Shown: one piece after another, positions 24,623-34,193 of the stretch
How the letters are laid out: every line of letters begins with the position of its first letter
Position numbering within the stretch: position 1 is the first letter of the stretch
Source of the DNA: Deinococcus grandis
GTDB taxonomy: Bacteria > Deinococcota > Deinococci > Deinococcales > Deinococcaceae
Assembly (NCBI RefSeq): GCF_001485435.1
Contig: NZ_BCMS01000001.1
Location: 184,001 to 248,000 of the forward strand
Reading direction: 5' to 3'
DNA: 64,000 bases
The notes under the pieces: generated by a model
The model's input: the letters and a program-made list of their open reading frames with translations, nothing else
Database searches by the model: none
What the model was told of the DNA's origin: nothing
Translations under genes and position numbers: made by a program

Positions 24623-25851
24623 CGGTTCAGGACGCTCACGATCTCCACGTGACTCGTCTGCGGGTAGAAGTCGTGCGGGACCACCTCGCCCAGCTTCCAG
24701 CCGCGCCGCACCAGATCCCCGACGTCCCGCGCCCACGTCGCCGGATCGCACGACACGTACACCAGCCGGTCCGCCGTGCTCGCGTGAATGTGATCCCGCG
24801 CCGCCTCCTCCAGCCCCGCCCGAGGCGGGTCCACCACGATCACGTCCGTGCCCAGCTCACTGAAGCGCGCCGCGTCCCCGTTGCGGAACGTCACGTTCCC
24901 CTCGCCGGTGTTCGCCACGTCCTGCCGCCCACGCGCCAGCGCCTCCGCCGACGAATCCAGCACCGTCACCCGCCGGAAGTGCTTCGCGAGGTGACGACCG
25001 ATCGCGCCCGCCCCGCCGTACAGGTCCACCGCGTGCTCGCCCTCACCGGCCAGCTGCGTCGCCCGGCGGTACGCGAGACCCGCCGCCTCCGGGTTCACCT
25101 GCGCGAAGCCCGTCGCGGACACCCGCACCTGCACCTCCCCGAACTGCTCGGTGATCTCGCCCTCACCCGCGATCAGGCGCACGCCCGCACTGAAGCGCCG
25201 ACCCGCCGGCTGCGCCAGACTCACGCCCACCACCCCGGCCTCCATCAGGTGATCGCTGGCCCGCAGGAACGCCTTCGGTTCCCCCGCGCCGATCACCGCC
25301 GCCACGACCTCGCCCGTCAGGCGGCTGGCGCGGAATGCCACCTCGGTCGCCGGGTCCAGCCGCTCCGGGTCAATGCGGTCCAGCACCGCCTGAATCTGCG
25401 GCATCACCAGCGGGTCTGCGCGCACCACCAGCGGATCACTGCCGCGCCGCTCACGGTACGCCAGACCCTGCGGCGTCACGAGGTACTGCGCAGTGTTCCG
25501 GTAGCCCCACTCCTGCGGGCTGGGCACCGTCGCCGCCACCCCGTGCCGCACCTTCGCGATGCGGCTCAGGGCCTCCTCCACGAACGCCCGCTTGAAGCCC
25601 AGCTGCGCCTCGTAACTCGCGTGCGCCAGATCCGCCGTGGGCAGGTCCGGGCCGTCCACGCGGTCCGGGCTGCGGCGCAGCACCTCCACCGTCACGCCCT
25701 GACGCACGCCCTTCCCGCTGCGCACCCGCGCCGTGACCTGCTCACCCGGCAGCGCCCCCCGGACCAGCACCACGCCGGACTCGTCCCGGGCCAGCCCCAG
25801 CCCCCCGGCTACAAGTTTCTCGATTTCCAGCGTAAGCAGTGCGTCCGACAT
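24619..25851 (-). CDS. TrmA/RumA-family tRNA or rRNA uracil-5-methyltransferase
   Basis: 410 residues: a TRAM-like N-terminal domain (LTLEIEKLVAGGLGLARDESGVVLVRGALPGEQV), a central substrate domain, and a SAM-methyltransferase domain with DLYGGAGAIGRHLA, VVDPPRAGLE and the catalytic cysteine in YVSCDPATWARD, ending HVEIVSVL. Enzymes of this family make m5U in tRNA (TrmA) or 23S rRNA (RlmC/RlmD); the TRAM domain favours the rRNA type, but it lacks an obvious Fe-S cysteine cluster. Start 25851 has TACGCT 6 nt upstream. Its stop codon is provided by the end of repeat copy C. Confidence 0.88.
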   Translation of the reverse strand: MSDALLTLEIEKLVAGGLGLARDESGVVLVRGALPGEQVTARVRSGKGVRQGVTVEVLRRSPDRVDGPDLPTADLAHASYEAQLGFKRAFVEEALSRIAKVRHGVAATVPSPQEWGYRNTAQYLVTPQGLAYRERRGSDPLVVRADPLVMPQIQAVLDRIDPERLDPATEVAFRASRLTGEVVAAVIGAGEPKAFLRASDHLMEAGVVGVSLAQPAGRRFSAGVRLIAGEGEITEQFGEVQVRVSATGFAQVNPEAAGLAYRRATQLAGEGEHAVDLYGGAGAIGRHLAKHFRRVTVLDSSAEALARGRQDVANTGEGNVTFRNGDAARFSELGTDVIVVDPPRAGLEEAARDHIHASTADRLVYVSCDPATWARDVGDLVRRGWKLGEVVPHDFYPQTSHVEIVSVLNR

Positions 25852-25857
25852 CCCCAC

Positions 25858-25863
25858 AGCGTA
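25858..25863 (-). promoter_or_regulatory. Leaderless -10 element (TACGCT)
   Basis: Ends 6 nt before ATG 25851 of the uracil methyltransferase gene. Confidence 0.5.
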
Positions 25864-25911
25864 GCGCGGACGACCCCCACCGCGCAGGACCGACCCCACA
25901 CACGCCCCCAC

Positions 25912-25940
25912 TGGACACGCGCCCCACGGAGTGATACATT
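25912..25940 (+). promoter_or_regulatory. Promoter of tRNA-Ala
   Basis: TGGACA (25912-25917), 17-bp spacer, TACATT (25935-25940); predicted start about 14 nt before the mature tRNA. Confidence 0.6.
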
Positions 25941-25960
25941 CCCTGAGCCCTGAGGCATCA

Positions 25961-26036
<76 letters not shown>

Positions 26037-26042
26037 GAGTAG

Positions 26043-26066
26043 ACCCCTCCACCCGGAGGGGTTTTT
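26043..26066 (+). terminator. Terminator of tRNA-Ala
   Basis: ACCCCTCC pairs with GGAGGGGT across a 4-nt loop, followed directly by TTTTT. Confidence 0.9.
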
Positions 26067-26144
26067 CCATGTGCCCCCTACTGGCTGAGGCGCTTTCAGC
26101 CCCGCCTGTCGCGCATTGAAAGCCTCTCGGGGCATGCTGCGGCC

Positions 26145-26828
26145 ATGTCCGAACCCACCCAGCTGGAGAGCCTGCGCGTCACCGACGAACCCGCCGCCCG
26201 CGCCCTGCGGCAGGACACCCATCTGCTGGGTTTGTTCCTGAGTCCCGCCTCGCCCAGTGACGTGGCGGCCCGCGCCGGGATGCCCGCGAATCTCGTGGAT
26301 CACCACGCGCGGCGACTGGCGGGCCTGGGCCTGCTGTTCGAGCAGCGGCGCGAGGCCGGACACGTGTACTACCAGCTGCGCGCCCGCACCTTCCGGGTAG
26401 CCAGCGACCTGCTGCCCCCGCAGGACTCGGACGGCAACGGACGGGGCGACCTGCGTGACCTCACGGACGGGTTCCTGGCGGCGTACGAGCGCTGCTGGGC
26501 CGTCATGCGTGACGGCGAGGAGGACGTGGTCGGCTTCGGGAACGAGGAGCATCCTACCGAGCCCCTGGACGACGTGACCGACCCCATCCACGTGCCCTTC
26601 CCCGCCCACCTCGACCGCCTGACGCTGCGCCTCACCCCGGAACGGTACGCGCGGCTGGCCCGCGACCTGAGTGACGTCCTGACCCGCGCCGCCGCCGAGG
26701 GCCACAGCGAGACGGGAGACTCCTGCACGCTGGCCGTGCTGGCTTTCAGCGACCCCGCGCAGCCCGCTGGAACCCTCTCCCTATCCCGCAACCTGAATAC
26801 CTTCCTGGGCCTGAATCCGGCGCCGTGA
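26145..26828 (+). CDS. ArsR-like winged-helix transcriptional regulator
   Basis: 227 residues. Residues about 20-85 read as a winged helix (RQDTHLLGLFLSPASPSDVAARAGMPANLVDHHARRLAGLGLLFEQRREAGHVYYQLRAR), the common ArsR/GntR-like layout with a wing at REAGHVYYQL. The C-terminal part (FLAAYERCWAVMRD..., RLTLRLTPERYARLARDLSDVLTRA) is a conserved-looking effector or dimer domain without metal cysteines. A weak leaderless -10 (CATGCT, 26133-26138) ends 6 nt upstream. Regulated genes unknown. Confidence 0.78.
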   Translation: MSEPTQLESLRVTDEPAARALRQDTHLLGLFLSPASPSDVAARAGMPANLVDHHARRLAGLGLLFEQRREAGHVYYQLRARTFRVASDLLPPQDSDGNGRGDLRDLTDGFLAAYERCWAVMRDGEEDVVGFGNEEHPTEPLDDVTDPIHVPFPAHLDRLTLRLTPERYARLARDLSDVLTRAAAEGHSETGDSCTLAVLAFSDPAQPAGTLSLSRNLNTFLGLNPAP

Positions 26829-26832
26829 GAAA

Positions 26833-26851
26833 CCCCCGCGTGGGGCGGGGG
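26833..26851. terminator. Bidirectional hairpin terminator
   Basis: CCCCCGC (26833-26839) pairs with GCGGGGG (26845-26851) between the convergent regulator gene and der. Confidence 0.6.
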
Positions 26852-26859
26852 CTGTGTGG

Positions 26860-28182
<1,323 letters not shown>

Positions 28183-28536
28183 AGTGTCCTCCGCGCCCGT
28201 CTGGGCGACGAGCGAAGCGAGTGGGAGTTATTGCGCCCGGACGGAAGTCCGGAGGCACGGCCGGCAGGCTCGGGCCGGAGGAGTGCAGTCTGGGTGCATG
28301 GTGACGCTCCTTGTACGGTGTCGGTTCCACCCCGGGCGTCTGGGGGGTTCCGCCGAAACGGCCTGTGCCTCACGGTGAGGGGGCCTGCGACAGACGAGTC
28401 TACCGCACCGGGCCGTGCGGGCGTCGGTGCGCAAGGAACGGTTCCAGCCGGGAGAGGGGAGATGAGGCTGCATACCGCTGGATGGCGGATTGGCAGAGGT
28501 CGTGCTGCACGCATTTTTCAGGCCTATGCGCATGAG
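28183..28536. other. Long der leader / intergenic region
   Basis: Apart from the possible upstream ORF and a TAGACT -10 candidate at 28397-28402 (minus), I see no gene. Several GC hairpins are possible (for example CCGGACGGAAGTCCGG near 28236-28253). Confidence 0.4.
28228..28299 (-). CDS. Possible upstream ORF in the der leader (23 aa)
   Basis: ATG at 28299 preceded by GGAG 7 nt upstream; encodes MHPDCTPPARACRPCLRTSVRAQ, with three cysteines. It ends 45 nt before der. Could be a leader peptide or chance. Confidence 0.25.
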   Translation of the reverse strand: MHPDCTPPARACRPCLRTSVRAQ

Positions 28537-28604
28537 TTGACATGCGCCGCATACCGCGTTATCCTATTTTTATCACCGTCCGATAAGGGCGGATTTTTCG
28601 TTTT
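28537..28604 (+). promoter_or_regulatory. Promoter-terminator cassette 1
   Basis: Consensus promoter TTGACA (28537-28542), exactly 17 bp, TATCCT (28560-28565). Ten bases later a terminator-like hairpin CCGTCC/GGGCGG (28576-28592) is followed by ATTTTTCGTTTT. The spacer contains GCATACCGCG and the hairpin is preceded by ATCACCG, both shared with cassette 2. It could express only a ~30-nt RNA, or attenuate the membrane-protein gene at 28667. Confidence 0.7.
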
Positions 28605-28666
28605 GATCCCGTGAGCGTGCCGCAGGTGAGGCAACCCGGGCGGTCCGGGCCGCGGAGCGTGCAGGT

Positions 28667-28996
28667 GTGAACACCACCCTGAATCTGAGCAGTCTGGGCG
28701 CCAGCACTGGCATCCTCGCGGCAGGCCTGATCTTCATGTACGGCGTGTGGTTGGGTCGCCGTGATCTGGGCCTGCGGGCGGCCATGGGGGTCATGGTGGC
28801 GGTCCTGATGGGCGGTCTGCTCCCCATGATCGTCATGTGGAGCGCGCCGCAACTCCTCTTCCCCAGCTCGGGTGGCCTGAGAGGGAGTGTGCTGATGGTC
28901 ATCTGGAACATCGTTTCGGCGGGGTTGGCGTTCCTGCCGTGGGCGGTCGCCCTGAACTGGCTGGAGCTCCTGCGCCGCGAAGGCCCCAGTACGTGA
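28667..28996 (+). CDS. Small membrane protein (109 aa)
   Basis: GTG start with GGAG about 10 nt upstream. Three hydrophobic helices (about 11-31, 37-59, 74-98: ASTGILAAGLIFMYGVWLG; AMGVMVAVLMGGLLPMIVMW; VLMVIWNIVSAGLAFLPWAVALNW). No recognised family. It is bracketed on both sides by nearly identical promoter-terminator cassettes, which makes its expression unusual: the upstream strong promoter must read through a hairpin to reach it. Confidence 0.6.
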   Translation: MNTTLNLSSLGASTGILAAGLIFMYGVWLGRRDLGLRAAMGVMVAVLMGGLLPMIVMWSAPQLLFPSSGGLRGSVLMVIWNIVSAGLAFLPWAVALNWLELLRREGPST

Positions 28997-29028
28997 ATCG
29001 GGGCAGGGACGGTTTCGGGTGGATATCC

Positions 29029-29093
29029 TTGACCTCCCCTGCATACCGCGCTATAGTTCTGGACATCACCGCCCACGAGGCGGATTTTTTATT
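29029..29093 (+). promoter_or_regulatory. Promoter-terminator cassette 2
   Basis: TTGACC (29029-29034), 17 bp, TATAGT (29052-29057), then after 11 nt the hairpin CCGCC-CACGA-GGCGG (29069-29083) followed by ATTTTTTATT. GCATACCGCG in the spacer and ATCACCG before the hairpin match cassette 1 at the same relative positions. No gene follows on this strand; acs ends at 29105 on the other strand. Confidence 0.7.
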
Positions 29094-29104
29094 GCTGTTC
29101 CCGC

Positions 29105-30994
29105 CTATCCTTCCAGGGTGGTGAGGTCGCCGGGGTCCTGCCCGAGCGCCTGGGCGCGCAGGACGCGGCGCATGATCTTCCCGCTACGGGTCTTGGGCAG
29201 GGCCGTGACGACGCGGATCTCGCCGGGCGTGGCGATGGGGCCGAGTTCGCGCCGGACGTGTTCGCTGATGCTGGCGCGCAGGCCCCGCCCCACCTGATCC
29301 TCGAAACCTTTTCTGAGGATGACGTGCGCGACGATGCTCTCGCCTTTCAGGTCGTCGGGAATGCCGATCACGGCGGCCTCCGCAACGGCGGGATGGGACA
29401 CCAGGGCGTCCTCGACATCCGCGCTGCCGATGCGGTGCCCGGCGACGTTCAGCACGTCGTCCGCGCGGCCCAGGATGCTGATGTACCCGTGCTCGTCCCG
29501 CACGGCGAGGTCCCCGGACAGGTACCCGGCGGGGTTCTCGTTCCAGACCTGCGCGTACTTGTCGGGGTTGCCGTGAATGCCGCGCATCATGCCGGGCGTC
29601 GGGCGGCGCAGCACGAGGTGCCCCTGCACGCCGTCCGGGAGGCTGTGGCCCTGCTCGTCGACCACGTCGGCGTCCACGCCCGCCAGGGGGCGGCCCACGA
29701 AGCCGGGCCGGGCGGGCCAGCGCGGGTGGGTCCCCAGGATCGGGGCGCCCAGTTCCGTCTGCCACCAGTGGTCGATGACGACCGCGTGCGCGCCCTCCTC
29801 CAGCCCCCCGGCGAGGTGCTCCTGCGCCCAGCGCCACGCCTCCGGGTTCAGGGCCTCGCCCGCGCAGGCGATCACGCGCAGGCTGCTCAGGTCATGGCCC
29901 TTCACGACGTCGGGGCCGAGTTTCATGAACAGGCGCAGCGCGGTGGGCGCGGTGAACAGCACGTTCACGCCGTAGCGTTCGACGGCGCGCCAGAACACGC
30001 CGGGGTCCGGGAAGTCCGGCGCGCCCTCGCGGAAGAGGACGGTCGCCCCGGCGGCCAGCGGCGCGTACACGATGTAGCTGTGCCCGACGATCCAGCCGAT
30101 GTCGCTGGTGCAGAAGAACACGTCCCCGGCCCGGACGTCGAACAGCTGTCCGAGGTGGTAGGTGCTGGCGACCATGTACCCGCCGTGCGTGTGGATGACG
30201 CCCTTGGGTTTCCCGGTGCTGCCGGACGTGTACAGCACGTACAGGGGGTGCTCGGCGTTCACGGACACCGCCCCGGCGCGGCCGTGCGTGAAGAGGCTCT
30301 CCCAGGGGACGGTGCGGGCGTCGTGTTCGCGCTGGTACGTCTTGATGCGTTCCCACAGCACGAGGTGCTCCACGCCGCCCAGGTCCGCGATGGCCTCCGA
30401 GGCGATGGCGTACAGGTCCACGAGTTTCCCGCGCCGGTACCCGACGTCCGCCGTGATGACCACGCGCGCCCCGGCGTCCGTGATGCGGTCGCGCAGCGCG
30501 CCCACGCCCAGGCCCGCGTACACGACCGAGTGCACCGCGCCCAGACGGGCGCAGGCCAGCATGGCGATCACGCCCTCCGGGGTCAGGGGCATGTAGATCA
30601 CGACGCGGTCGCCCGTATTCACGCCCAGCGCGCGCAGCCCGGCGGCGGCCCGCTCGACCCGTTCGTGCAGCATGCCGTACGTGATGACCTGCGCCTCCTC
30701 GGTCTCCGAGAGCCAGATCAGCGCCGCGCGGGTGCGCGCCTCGCCCCGTGCGTGGCGGTCCAGCGCGCTGAGGGTAATGTTCGTCTCGCCGTCCGCGAAC
30801 CACTGCATGTGCGGGCGGTCCCAGGTCAGCCCCGTCGTGGGCGCCTTCGTCCACTCGAAGGCGCGGGCCTGCGCCAGCCAGAACGCGTCCGGGTCGCGGC
30901 GGGCGGCCTCGATGTCGCCCTCGGGGTCGCTGTTCAGGCGGCGCAGCACGGACTCGGGCACGAACCAGCGGTCAGGGCGATGGGCATCCGTCAT
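29105..30994 (-). CDS. acs: AMP-forming acetyl-CoA synthetase
   Basis: Activates acetate to acetyl-CoA through acetyl-AMP. 629 residues of the ANL superfamily: YTSGSTGKPKGVIHTHGGY (P-loop, about 255-273), WWQTELGAPILG (about 403), GDLAVRDEHGYISILGRADDVLNVAGHRIGSADVE, and the catalytic lysine in KTRSGKIMRR near the C-terminus. GGAGG lies about 8 nt before the ATG; TACACT/TATACA near 31042-31049 is a likely -10. Propionyl-CoA synthetase is a close alternative. ackA-pta for the other acetate route are 6 kb away. Confidence 0.93.
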   Translation of the reverse strand: MTDAHRPDRWFVPESVLRRLNSDPEGDIEAARRDPDAFWLAQARAFEWTKAPTTGLTWDRPHMQWFADGETNITLSALDRHARGEARTRAALIWLSETEEAQVITYGMLHERVERAAAGLRALGVNTGDRVVIYMPLTPEGVIAMLACARLGAVHSVVYAGLGVGALRDRITDAGARVVITADVGYRRGKLVDLYAIASEAIADLGGVEHLVLWERIKTYQREHDARTVPWESLFTHGRAGAVSVNAEHPLYVLYTSGSTGKPKGVIHTHGGYMVASTYHLGQLFDVRAGDVFFCTSDIGWIVGHSYIVYAPLAAGATVLFREGAPDFPDPGVFWRAVERYGVNVLFTAPTALRLFMKLGPDVVKGHDLSSLRVIACAGEALNPEAWRWAQEHLAGGLEEGAHAVVIDHWWQTELGAPILGTHPRWPARPGFVGRPLAGVDADVVDEQGHSLPDGVQGHLVLRRPTPGMMRGIHGNPDKYAQVWNENPAGYLSGDLAVRDEHGYISILGRADDVLNVAGHRIGSADVEDALVSHPAVAEAAVIGIPDDLKGESIVAHVILRKGFEDQVGRGLRASISEHVRRELGPIATPGEIRVVTALPKTRSGKIMRRVLRAQALGQDPGDLTTLEG

Positions 30995-31051
30995 GGGTGA
31001 AACCTCCGTGGGGGAGCGGCGTCGGATTGTGCGTGCCGCTCAGTGTATAGG

Positions 31052-31161
31052 GGTTGTGGGAGGTGGGATGTGGGTTGTCGGAAAAGATTAAAAAACACCG
31101 TTGTAGCAGGCATGCCGGGCGACCTGCCGTTCCCACATCCCACAACCTACACCCCACAACC
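31052..31161. repeat. Inverted array of 7-nt repeats
   Basis: Left arm: four heptamers GGTTGTG, GGAGGTG, GGATGTG, GGTTGTC (31052-31079). Right arm: four complementary heptamers TCCCACA, TCCCACA, ACCTACA, CCCCACA plus ACC (31131-31161). The 51-bp centre is AT-rich (AAAAGATTAAAAAA). It lies between the divergent acs and DinD-like promoters. Confidence 0.75.
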
Positions 31162-31164
31162 AAA

Positions 31165-31194
31165 TTATGCTGAAAGCATAATCCGTGCTATACT
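31165..31194 (+). promoter_or_regulatory. Promoter with palindromic operator for the DinD/BRO-like gene
   Basis: Perfect palindrome TTATGC-TGAAA-GCATAA (31165-31181) covers the -35 position; the -10 TATACT (31189-31194) ends 6 nt before the GTG start, giving a leaderless mRNA. A dimeric repressor probably binds the palindrome. Confidence 0.65.
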
Positions 31195-31200
31195 TTTCTT

Positions 31201-31896
31201 GTGAAGAACGTACCCCTGACCCTCGGTTTCGGCACCGTCCGGCTGCCTGTCAGCGCGGACGGCCTCCTCCACGCGGCGGCGGCCCTGACGCAGCTGGGCG
31301 TCCCCGAAGACGCGTACAGCGCCACCCTCGCCGCGCACGACCTGACCCCCGACACCGCCGACTTCGGCGCCGGTCCGGAAGACGCCCTGAGCGTCCCCGC
31401 CTTCACCGCGCTGTGCTTCGCGCTGGACACCACCCAGGCCCGCCGCTGGCGGAAGCGCGCCCAGGACCTCCTGACCGGCGCCCTCCAGGGTGACGTGCGC
31501 CTCGCCGCCAGCATCGCCGAACGCAACCCGGACCCCGAAGCGCGCCGCTGGCTGGCCGCGCGCCTGGACAGCACCCACGCCCGCCGGGAACTCATGAGCA
31601 CCGTCGCCCGGCACGGCGGCGCCGGGAACGTGTACGGGCAGCTGGGCAGTATCAGCAACCGCAGCGTCCTGGGCACCGACAGCGCCACCATCCGCCGGGA
31701 ACGCGGCGTGAAACACACCCGCGACGGACTGAGCAGCACCGAACTGCTGCGCCTCGCGTACCTCGACGCCGCCACCGCCCGCGCCATCCAGGACCGCGGC
31801 GCGCACGGCAACGCCGCCATCCTGCGGGTGCACGAGCACCTCGCCCGGCACGAGCGGCAGGGCTGGGACGGCGCGCAGCCTCCCCAGGCCGGATAA
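31201..31896 (+). CDS. DinD/BRO-C-like protein
   Basis: 231 residues. The middle (ARRWRKRAQDLLTGALQGDVRLAASIAERNPDPEARRWLAARLDST) has the helical pattern that follows BRO/antirepressor N-domains, and the C-terminal third (GNVYGQLGSISNRSVLGTD...RGVKHTRDGLSSTELLRLAYLDAATARAI) parallels the GLYGGL...RKGL...D.MGSTEL..NLFRA segment I recall from E. coli DinD, an inhibitor of RecA filaments. Assignment is by motif resemblance only. It has a tightly placed palindromic operator and leaderless promoter, suggesting a regulated, possibly damage-responsive gene. Confidence 0.5.
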   Translation: MKNVPLTLGFGTVRLPVSADGLLHAAAALTQLGVPEDAYSATLAAHDLTPDTADFGAGPEDALSVPAFTALCFALDTTQARRWRKRAQDLLTGALQGDVRLAASIAERNPDPEARRWLAARLDSTHARRELMSTVARHGGAGNVYGQLGSISNRSVLGTDSATIRRERGVKHTRDGLSSTELLRLAYLDAATARAIQDRGAHGNAAILRVHEHLARHERQGWDGAQPPQAG

Positions 31897-31956
31897 CCCG
31901 GGAACGGGGGCGGCGGGTGGACGCGCAAGTCCCCCGCCGCCCTCATGCAGTCCCGC

Positions 31957-31962
31957 TAGAAT
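31957..31962 (+). promoter_or_regulatory. Leaderless -10 element (TAGAAT) for lptF-lptG
   Basis: Ends 7 nt before GTG 31970. Confidence 0.6.
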
Positions 31963-31969
31963 CCGGCAC

Positions 31970-33016
31970 GTGCCGTCACTCCTGATCCGCCTCGTTCTGG
32001 CCGAGGTCACGCGCTGGTACGCGGCGGGCGTCGCGCTGTTCCTCGCGCTGCAACTCACGGACGCCCTGAGCAGCACCGTCGCCAACCTCCTCACGTACAG
32101 ACCCCCCCTGAGCACCGCCGCCGGAGCCTTCCTGAGCCTCGCGCCCAGCTTCCTGAACCGCAGCCTCGTCCTGGCCGTGCCCTTCGCGATCCTGCTCGCG
32201 CTGGCGCGCATGCAGAGCGACAACGAACTCAAGGCCATCAGCGCCGGCGGCGTGCCGCCCCTGCGACTCGTGTGGCCCCTCGCGCTGCCGTTCCTGCTCG
32301 TCGCGGCCGTCACGTACGGGAACGCCAACCAGTTCGCGCCGCAGGGCATGGCCCGCTGGTGGAACACCTGGTACGGCGTGTACAACATGACCCCCCCACC
32401 CCCCGAACAGCTGCGCTACACCTACGCCCCGCCCGGCGCGCTGTACTACGCCGGGAAGGTCATCACGCCGCCCGGCAGCGACGAGGCGCAGCTGCAGGGC
32501 GTCATGGTGCAGCGCGGTCAGACCATCCTGACCGCCAGCACCGGCACCTGGAACACCCGCACGCGCACCTGGACACTCCTGGCGCCCTGGGAAACCCGCC
32601 CCGGCCAGTCCCCCCGCGCCCTGACCGGACCGGTCACCGTGCCGCAGACCGACCGCCTGCGCCCCGCCATTATCGAGGTGGAACAGACCACCACCCCGGT
32701 CCTGCGGGGGCGCGCCGCCGACCCCGGCCTGCCCGGCACGGACCGCCGCGAGGCCGCGTTCACCGTCGCGCAGCGCACCGCCGACCCCGTCACGCCCGTC
32801 ATCTTCGCGCTGGCCGCCGGGGCGCTGGGCCTGCTGCTGCGCAACCGCGCCGCCGCGTTCGGCGCCGTGCTGGTCTTCCTGGTGGGCTTCTACGCCCTGT
32901 GGACGACCATGCCCGGCCTGGCGCGCGCCGGGGCGGTGCAGCCCGACCTGGCCGCCTGGACGCCGAACCTCGCGTTCCTGATCCTCGCCGCCGCGCTCGC
33001 CTGGAGGCTCCGGTGA
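31970..33016 (+). CDS. LptF/LptG-family permease, first subunit
   Basis: 348 residues, YjgP/YjgQ family. Helices lie at the N-terminus (about 12-32, 50-75, 95-112) and C-terminus (about 268-285, 293-312, 325-345), separated by a beta-jellyroll-like periplasmic domain; ALARMQSDNELKAISAGGVPPLRL is the coupling helix. In diderms LptF and LptG form the permease that extracts LPS with LptB. Deinococcus lacks classical LPS, so the substrate is open. GTG start; the stop overlaps the next gene as GTGA. Confidence 0.87.
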   Translation: MPSLLIRLVLAEVTRWYAAGVALFLALQLTDALSSTVANLLTYRPPLSTAAGAFLSLAPSFLNRSLVLAVPFAILLALARMQSDNELKAISAGGVPPLRLVWPLALPFLLVAAVTYGNANQFAPQGMARWWNTWYGVYNMTPPPPEQLRYTYAPPGALYYAGKVITPPGSDEAQLQGVMVQRGQTILTASTGTWNTRTRTWTLLAPWETRPGQSPRALTGPVTVPQTDRLRPAIIEVEQTTTPVLRGRAADPGLPGTDRREAAFTVAQRTADPVTPVIFALAAGALGLLLRNRAAAFGAVLVFLVGFYALWTTMPGLARAGAVQPDLAAWTPNLAFLILAAALAWRLR

Positions 33017-34146
33017 CCCGCCCCGCCACCCCGCGCGCCCCACGAGCCGCGCCGCGCCTGAAGACCTTCGAACGTTACGTCCTCGCGGAGATCGCGCCGC
33101 TGCTGTTCGGCGCACTGGCCGCCGTGATCGCCCTGCTGGTCGTCGCCAGCCTGGAACGCTACCTCGCGCCGCTGCTCGCCAAGGGCGCCCCACCCCTCCT
33201 GGTCGCGCGGCTGCTCGCCCTGAACGTCCCCGAGGCCGCCGCCCGCGCCCTGCCCATCGCCCTGATGTTCGCCGTACTGCTGGGGCTCTCGCGGCTGGCC
33301 GCCGACAGCGAGATCAAGAGCGCCCTGGCCGCCGGGATTCCCGCCACGCGCCTCTACCGCCCGGTGCTGATCCTCGGTGGGGTCGTCACCGCGCTGGCCT
33401 TCGCGCTCGGCGAGGGCCTCGTGCCCCGCGCGCAGACGCAGATCGGGGAAGTGCAGCGGCAGATCGTCCTCGCCAACCCCCGCGTCCTGGGTCTGGACGG
33501 GCAGAACGTCGTCCTGCGCGACGCGCTGGGCCGCGCCATCAGCATCGGGCAGATCCTCCCCGGCGGGGAACTGCGCGACCTGCGCATCGTCACCATGCAA
33601 GACGGCCTGCCCCCCCGCGAAGTCATCACCGCCCGCGAAGGCCGCCTCGTGCCCGGCAGCACCACCCTCACCCTGAAAGGTGGGCAGCGCGTCACGTACC
33701 AGGACGCCCGCCCCGTCACCATCCTCAGCTTCGAGACCGGCACCCTGCCCCTCCAGGACACCGGCACCGACCTCGGCAGCGCCGCACAGGCCCGGCCCGT
33801 CAACGACCCCCTGCCCGCCTTGTGGGCGCGCCTGAGCACCTACCGCGCCCAGGGCATCCAGGCGCCCGCCGAGTTCACCGCGCTGCACCAGAAATTCGCC
33901 GCGCCCCTCGCCGCGCTGGCCCTCGCGTTCTTCGGCGTCAGCCTCGCCGTGTTCAGCTTCCGCAGTGGCCGCAACGTCGGCTTCGTCTGGGCCCTCATGC
34001 TGACCTTCGCGTACTACGCCACGTACAGCGTCTTCAACGTCATGGGCGAGAAGGGTGCGCTGCCCGGCGCCGTCGCCGCGTACGCCCCCGACCTCGTCGC
34101 CGTCCTCGCGGGCAGCCTGCTGCTCTGGCTCAGCGCCCGCCGGTAA
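33013..34146 (+). CDS. LptF/LptG-family permease, second subunit
   Basis: 377 residues with the same plan as its neighbour: helices at about 25-45, 60-80, 100-120, periplasmic beta domain (about 135-275, including LRDALGRAISIGQILPGGELRDLRIVTM and TAREGRLVPGSTTLTLKGG), then three helices at about 298-372. GLSRLAADSEIKSALAAGIPATRLYRP is the coupling helix. GTG start overlaps the upstream stop (33013-33016), so both subunits are made together. An LptB ATPase gene is not in the window. Confidence 0.87.
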   Translation: MTRPATPRAPRAAPRLKTFERYVLAEIAPLLFGALAAVIALLVVASLERYLAPLLAKGAPPLLVARLLALNVPEAAARALPIALMFAVLLGLSRLAADSEIKSALAAGIPATRLYRPVLILGGVVTALAFALGEGLVPRAQTQIGEVQRQIVLANPRVLGLDGQNVVLRDALGRAISIGQILPGGELRDLRIVTMQDGLPPREVITAREGRLVPGSTTLTLKGGQRVTYQDARPVTILSFETGTLPLQDTGTDLGSAAQARPVNDPLPALWARLSTYRAQGIQAPAEFTALHQKFAAPLAALALAFFGVSLAVFSFRSGRNVGFVWALMLTFAYYATYSVFNVMGEKGALPGAVAAYAPDLVAVLAGSLLLWLSARR

Positions 34147-34180
34147 GCCGACAGGGGAGATGTGGCGCGCACTGGTCCGG

Positions 34181-34186
34181 TACGCT
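34181..34186 (+). promoter_or_regulatory. Leaderless -10 element (TACGCT) for the NaeI-type endonuclease
   Basis: Ends exactly 7 nt before GTG 34194. Confidence 0.55.
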
Positions 34187-34193
34187 GAGCGGC

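Noticed and set aside
28480..29095. tRNA or tmRNA gene between the promoter-terminator cassettes
   Set aside because: No acceptor/T-arm pairing could be drawn; the interval codes for the 109-aa membrane protein.
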